Source: Bacteroidaceae bacterium
GTDB taxonomy: Bacteria > Bacteroidota > Bacteroidia > Bacteroidales > Bacteroidaceae
NCBI GenBank assembly: GCA_024398475.1
Contig: JAKSJB010000003.1
Coordinates: forward strand, 84,287-148,286
Reading direction: 5' to 3'
Length of the DNA: 64,000 nucleotides
In this document: positions 61,293-64,000 of the stretch, one piece after another
How positions within the stretch are numbered: position 1 is the stretch's first letter
Layout: each line of letters opens with the position of its first letter
Program-made: the position numbers and the translations under genes
Notes under the pieces: model-generated
The model's input: only the letters and a program-made list of their open reading frames with translations
Told to the model about the DNA's origin: nothing
The model's database searches: none

Positions 61293-62366
61293 ATGGAAGT
61301 GATAGAGACATTTGTGCCAAACCGACTGCCCGACGATACAGAAGAAGACGACGACCTGCTCGAAGACGACGAGTCGGACCAACTCTACGAACACTACCGC
61401 ATAACGGCAGACCGCGGACAGAAGCCCATGCGCGTCGACCTCTTCATCATCGACCACCTGTCCAACATAAGCCGCAACCGCATACAGCGGGCAGCCGATG
61501 CAGGATTCATCCTGTGCAACGACCGCCCCGTGAAGCGCAGTTATAAGGTCAAGCCCTTCGACGTCATCCGAATCATGCTCGACCGCCCTCACTACGACAA
61601 CGCCATACTCCCCGAAGACATAAAAATCGACATCGTCTACGAAGACGACGACGTGATAGTAGTCAACAAGCAGGCAGGACTTGTCGTACACCCAGGCCAC
61701 GGCAACTGGCACGGCACACTCCTCAACGCACTCGCATGGCATCTGAAGGACTACCCCCAATACGACATCAACAACCCCGAAATAGGACTGGTACACCGAA
61801 TCGACAAGGACACCAGCGGACTGCTCGTCATAGCCAAGACAGCAGACGCCAAGACCCACCTGGGACGCCAGTTCTTCAACAAGACCACCAAGCGCGAATA
61901 CAACGCACTCGTGTGGGGCCACCTCCCGGAAGAAGAAGGACGCATAGAAGGCAACATAGCCCGCAACCCCAAGGACAGGATGCAGATGGCAGTATTCCCG
62001 CCCGACAGCGAAATAGGCAAGCACGCCGTCACCCACTACTATCCCCTTGAACGCTACGGCTACACCACCCTCGTAAAATGCATCCTCGAAACAGGACGCA
62101 CCCACCAGATAAGAGCACACATGAAGCACATCGGCCACACCCTCTTCAACGACGGACGGTACGGAGGCGACCAAATCCTCAAAGGCACCACCACGGCAAG
62201 CTACCGGCAGTTCATACACAACTGCTTCGAAGTCTGTCCGCGCCAGGCACTCCATGCACGCACACTCGGATTCATCCACCCACGCACCGGCAAGGAAATG
62301 ATGTTCACATCAGAACTCCCCCCCGACATGCAAGCCCTGCTCAGCAAATGGAGAAAAAGAGAATAG
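61293..62366 (+). CDS. rluD: RluA-family 23S rRNA pseudouridine synthase (RluD-like)
   Basis: 357 residues. An acidic N-terminal extension (EEDDDLLEDDES) precedes an S4 domain (MRVDLFIIDHLSNISRNRIQ), then the catalytic core with IVYEDDDVIVVNKQAGLVVH and HRIDKDTSGLL (catalytic Asp171), GRTHQIRAHM and ARTLGFIHP. It makes pseudouridine in 23S rRNA. Codon third positions are strongly C- and A-rich. Between the PASTA gene (57 bp) and ddl (66 bp). Confidence 0.93.
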   Translation: MEVIETFVPNRLPDDTEEDDDLLEDDESDQLYEHYRITADRGQKPMRVDLFIIDHLSNISRNRIQRAADAGFILCNDRPVKRSYKVKPFDVIRIMLDRPHYDNAILPEDIKIDIVYEDDDVIVVNKQAGLVVHPGHGNWHGTLLNALAWHLKDYPQYDINNPEIGLVHRIDKDTSGLLVIAKTADAKTHLGRQFFNKTTKREYNALVWGHLPEEEGRIEGNIARNPKDRMQMAVFPPDSEIGKHAVTHYYPLERYGYTTLVKCILETGRTHQIRAHMKHIGHTLFNDGRYGGDQILKGTTTASYRQFIHNCFEVCPRQALHARTLGFIHPRTGKEMMFTSELPPDMQALLSKWRKRE

Positions 62367-62432
62367 CCCCCAAGGGTGAAAACGCAAACGCAAACACTCG
62401 AATCCCCGAAAAAAATCAATAAATAAAAATAT

Positions 62433-63467
62433 ATGAAAAAGAAAATCATCGCAATCGTAGCAGGAGGAGATTCCTCCGAACACGACGTATCCATGCGCAG
62501 CGCCGAAGGCATCAGTTCATGGCTCGACCGCAGCAAATACGAAGTCTATACAATCGAAGTAAGAGGACTGGAATGGAACGCACGACTTGAAGACGGATCC
62601 CTGTCACCCGTAAACCGACACGACTTCACGTTCGAAGCAATGCGCAGTTCCATCTACAGCATGCAGAAAACCATCAAGCCCGACTTCGTCTACATCACCA
62701 TACACGGAACACCAGGCGAGAACGGAATCCTGCAAGGCTACTTCGACCTGCTCCAGATACCATACTCATCATGCAACCTGCTCGTAGCAGCACTCACGTT
62801 CGACAAGTTCACGCTCAACCAATACCTCAAGGGATTCGGCGTGAAGATAGCCGAATCCATCCTGCTCAGGAAGAGTCAGGCAATCACAGCCGAAGAAGTC
62901 ATCAGCAAGGTAGGACTCCCATGCTTCATCAAGCCAAACGGATCAGGCAGCAGTTTCGGAGTCACCCGCTGCAAGACCACAGCCGACATCCTCCCAGCCA
63001 TCGAGTCAGCACGCATGGAAAGCCCCGACGTGATGATTGAATCAGAGATAGTAGGAACAGAAATAGCCAACGGAGTATTCCGCAAGGCCGACGGAGAAGT
63101 CCACGTACTCCCAATCACCGAAGTAGCAAGCGAAAACGAATTCTTCGACTACGACGCAAAATACAACGGTCAGGTAACCGAAATAACCCCCGCACGACTC
63201 ACCGACGACACCACCGCCCGCGTCAAGGCACTCACCAAGGCCATATACACCATCCTCGGCGGAGAAGGCATCATGCGAGTCGACTACATCATCAGCCATA
63301 AGCAGGCAGAAGACGGCAGTCAGCAGGACATCATCAACCTGCTCGAAATCAATGCCACCCCAGGCATGACCGCCACCAGTTTCATTCCTCAGCAGGCACG
63401 CGCCGACGGACTCGAAATGTCCGCCATCCTCGACGAAGTAATAAACCAAAAGCTAGGGAACAACTAA
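62433..63467 (+). CDS. ddl: D-alanine--D-alanine ligase
   Basis: 344 residues, ATP-grasp ligase. AIVAGGDSSEHDVSMRSAEG at the start, ITIHGTPGENGILQGYFDLL, CFIKPNGSGSSFGVTRCKT, VEV-type IMRVDYII and LLEINATPGMTATSFIPQQA (Mg and D-Ala sites) are all present. It joins two D-alanines for peptidoglycan. Last gene of the operon, with a clear terminator 18 bp after the stop. Confidence 0.95.
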   Translation: MKKKIIAIVAGGDSSEHDVSMRSAEGISSWLDRSKYEVYTIEVRGLEWNARLEDGSLSPVNRHDFTFEAMRSSIYSMQKTIKPDFVYITIHGTPGENGILQGYFDLLQIPYSSCNLLVAALTFDKFTLNQYLKGFGVKIAESILLRKSQAITAEEVISKVGLPCFIKPNGSGSSFGVTRCKTTADILPAIESARMESPDVMIESEIVGTEIANGVFRKADGEVHVLPITEVASENEFFDYDAKYNGQVTEITPARLTDDTTARVKALTKAIYTILGGEGIMRVDYIISHKQAEDGSQQDIINLLEINATPGMTATSFIPQQARADGLEMSAILDEVINQKLGNN

Positions 63468-63484
63468 CCAACCCATACAACAGC

Positions 63485-63525
63485 AAAATCGGTGCTCATC
63501 TCACGACGGACACCGATTTTTTTTA
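63485..63525 (+). terminator. Terminator of the PASTA-rluD-ddl operon
   Basis: AAAATCGGTG pairs with CACCGATTTT over a 16-nt loop, followed by eight T. Confidence 0.9.
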
Positions 63526-63599
63526 TTATTATTTCCGAACACGGAACACACCCTAACACACGGAATTGATAATTCCAGCCCCCCCTTTGCAGCAGAAAC

Positions 63600-63960
63600 A
63601 CACTTAAAAATGACAAAATGACTTTTTGACAAATTGACTTTTTGACCTTTTGACTCGTGGACTTAAAAAGCCATTAGCCATTAGCCATTAGCTTTTTTGG
63701 AGTCTACAAGTCAACAAGTCAACGAGACTGTGTTTTCTTTTGTTTTTCAAACTGCGCTTGCGCGAAAAAGCCATTACGGATGACTACTTTGTGTGCTGCG
63801 CACAGTCGATTGAGAAAAAACAAAAGAAATCGAAGATTGAGTATCTTTGATTGCGACGACCGGAGGTTTATCTCCGCAAAGGAGTGCCGTAGGCTAGAAA
63901 AACAAAAGAAAACATTTTTGGCGTTTGCGTTTGCGTCCCCCCTTGAGGTAGGGTGTTCAA
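63600..63960. repeat. Terminal intergenic repeat mosaic
   Basis: From left: GACTTTTTGAC-type units, GCCATTA heptamers (63669-63692), AGTCTACAAGTCAACAAGTC octamers (63702-63726), and a 62-bp block (63835-63896) that is an inverted copy of 37712-37772 with the shared words AAGATTGAGTATCTTTGATT and CAAAGGAGTGCCGTAGGC. The 533 bp after ddl to the window end hold no supported gene. Confidence 0.8.
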
Positions 63961-64000
63961 AATCGACATCTGACCCGAGACGTTTTTTTAAGCTGTTTTG

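Noticed and set aside
61260..62279. Long reverse frame of 339 codons opposite rluD
   Set aside because: The product is a Val/Cys/Tyr-rich string without domain character, wholly antisense to a gene with complete RluD motifs; it results from the C- and A-rich third positions of rluD.
63960..63990. ACATCTGACCCGA shared with the DUF4294 gene end (59763-59775)
   Set aside because: Only 13 bases, with no surrounding similarity and the window ends here; not enough to call a gene or repeat.

Overview
The window reads as a chromosomal segment of a Bacteroidales bacterium, most likely Prevotella or a close relative. Supporting signs are Bacteroidetes-type promoters (TTG, 19-20 bp, TAnnTTTG) before pyrE, ribD, tyrS and the fumarate reductase operon, a three-gene quinol:fumarate reductase with a fused cytochrome b, and families typical of the phylum (DUF4254, DUF4294, DUF2795, RHS-core proteins with variable C-termini, AAA_14/DUF4143 ATPases, OMP_b-brl_3 receptors, PadR plus PspC). 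This is taxonomy by gene content, not by a marker search.

Layout. 1-2.2 kb: 3' part of a sodium:solute symporter and a porin. 2.3-5.5 kb: reverse-strand catabolic operon (GPH sugar transporter, FMN-dependent dehydrogenase, TIM-barrel epimerase). 5.8-12.5 kb: pyrE, an SRPBCC protein, argH, an aldo/keto reductase, a lipoprotein, a polysaccharide flippase and a GH43 arabinanase. 12.5-16.6 kb: reverse-strand array of N-terminally truncated RHS cassettes, two of them carrying different toxin domains (a lipase-like hydrolase and an M91-like zinc protease), each followed at once by a probable secreted immunity gene. 16.8-21.6 kb: DUF2795 and an overlapping flavin operon (ribD, MFS transporter, ribF, a methyltransferase-like gene, a cobalamin adenosyltransferase).

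21.8-32.2 kb looks like an AT-rich genomic island. It holds a compact operon around a Ycf46-like AAA+ ATPase with several unrecognised partners and a RelE/YafQ-type toxin-antitoxin pair at its end, then about 1.4 kb of non-coding DNA rich in hairpins and iteron-like repeats, then an AAA_14/DUF4143 ATPase preceded by five direct repeats at an exact 23-bp period. The AAA+ operon and the RHS array are the best candidates for under-described systems.

32.2-64 kb is mostly core: a TonB-receptor-like protein, PspC/PadR, fumarate reductase, tyrS, acyl-CoA ligase and LicD, a glycosyltransferase, a nucleoside kinase, a Na/Pi transporter, a shortened DNA polymerase I lacking a recognisable proofreading domain, a carboxylesterase, a chromate transporter pair, lipid A/LPS genes (acyltransferase, GT9, DUF4254), tRNA-Arg(CCT), a secreted Asn-rich membrane protein, DUF4294, and a PASTA-rluD-ddl operon. 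Intergenic gaps here carry a dispersed mosaic of short repeat modules (8-bp AGTCAACG units, 7-bp GCCATTA units and longer shared blocks). Every family assignment is by motif recognition from the translation; no database search was run.
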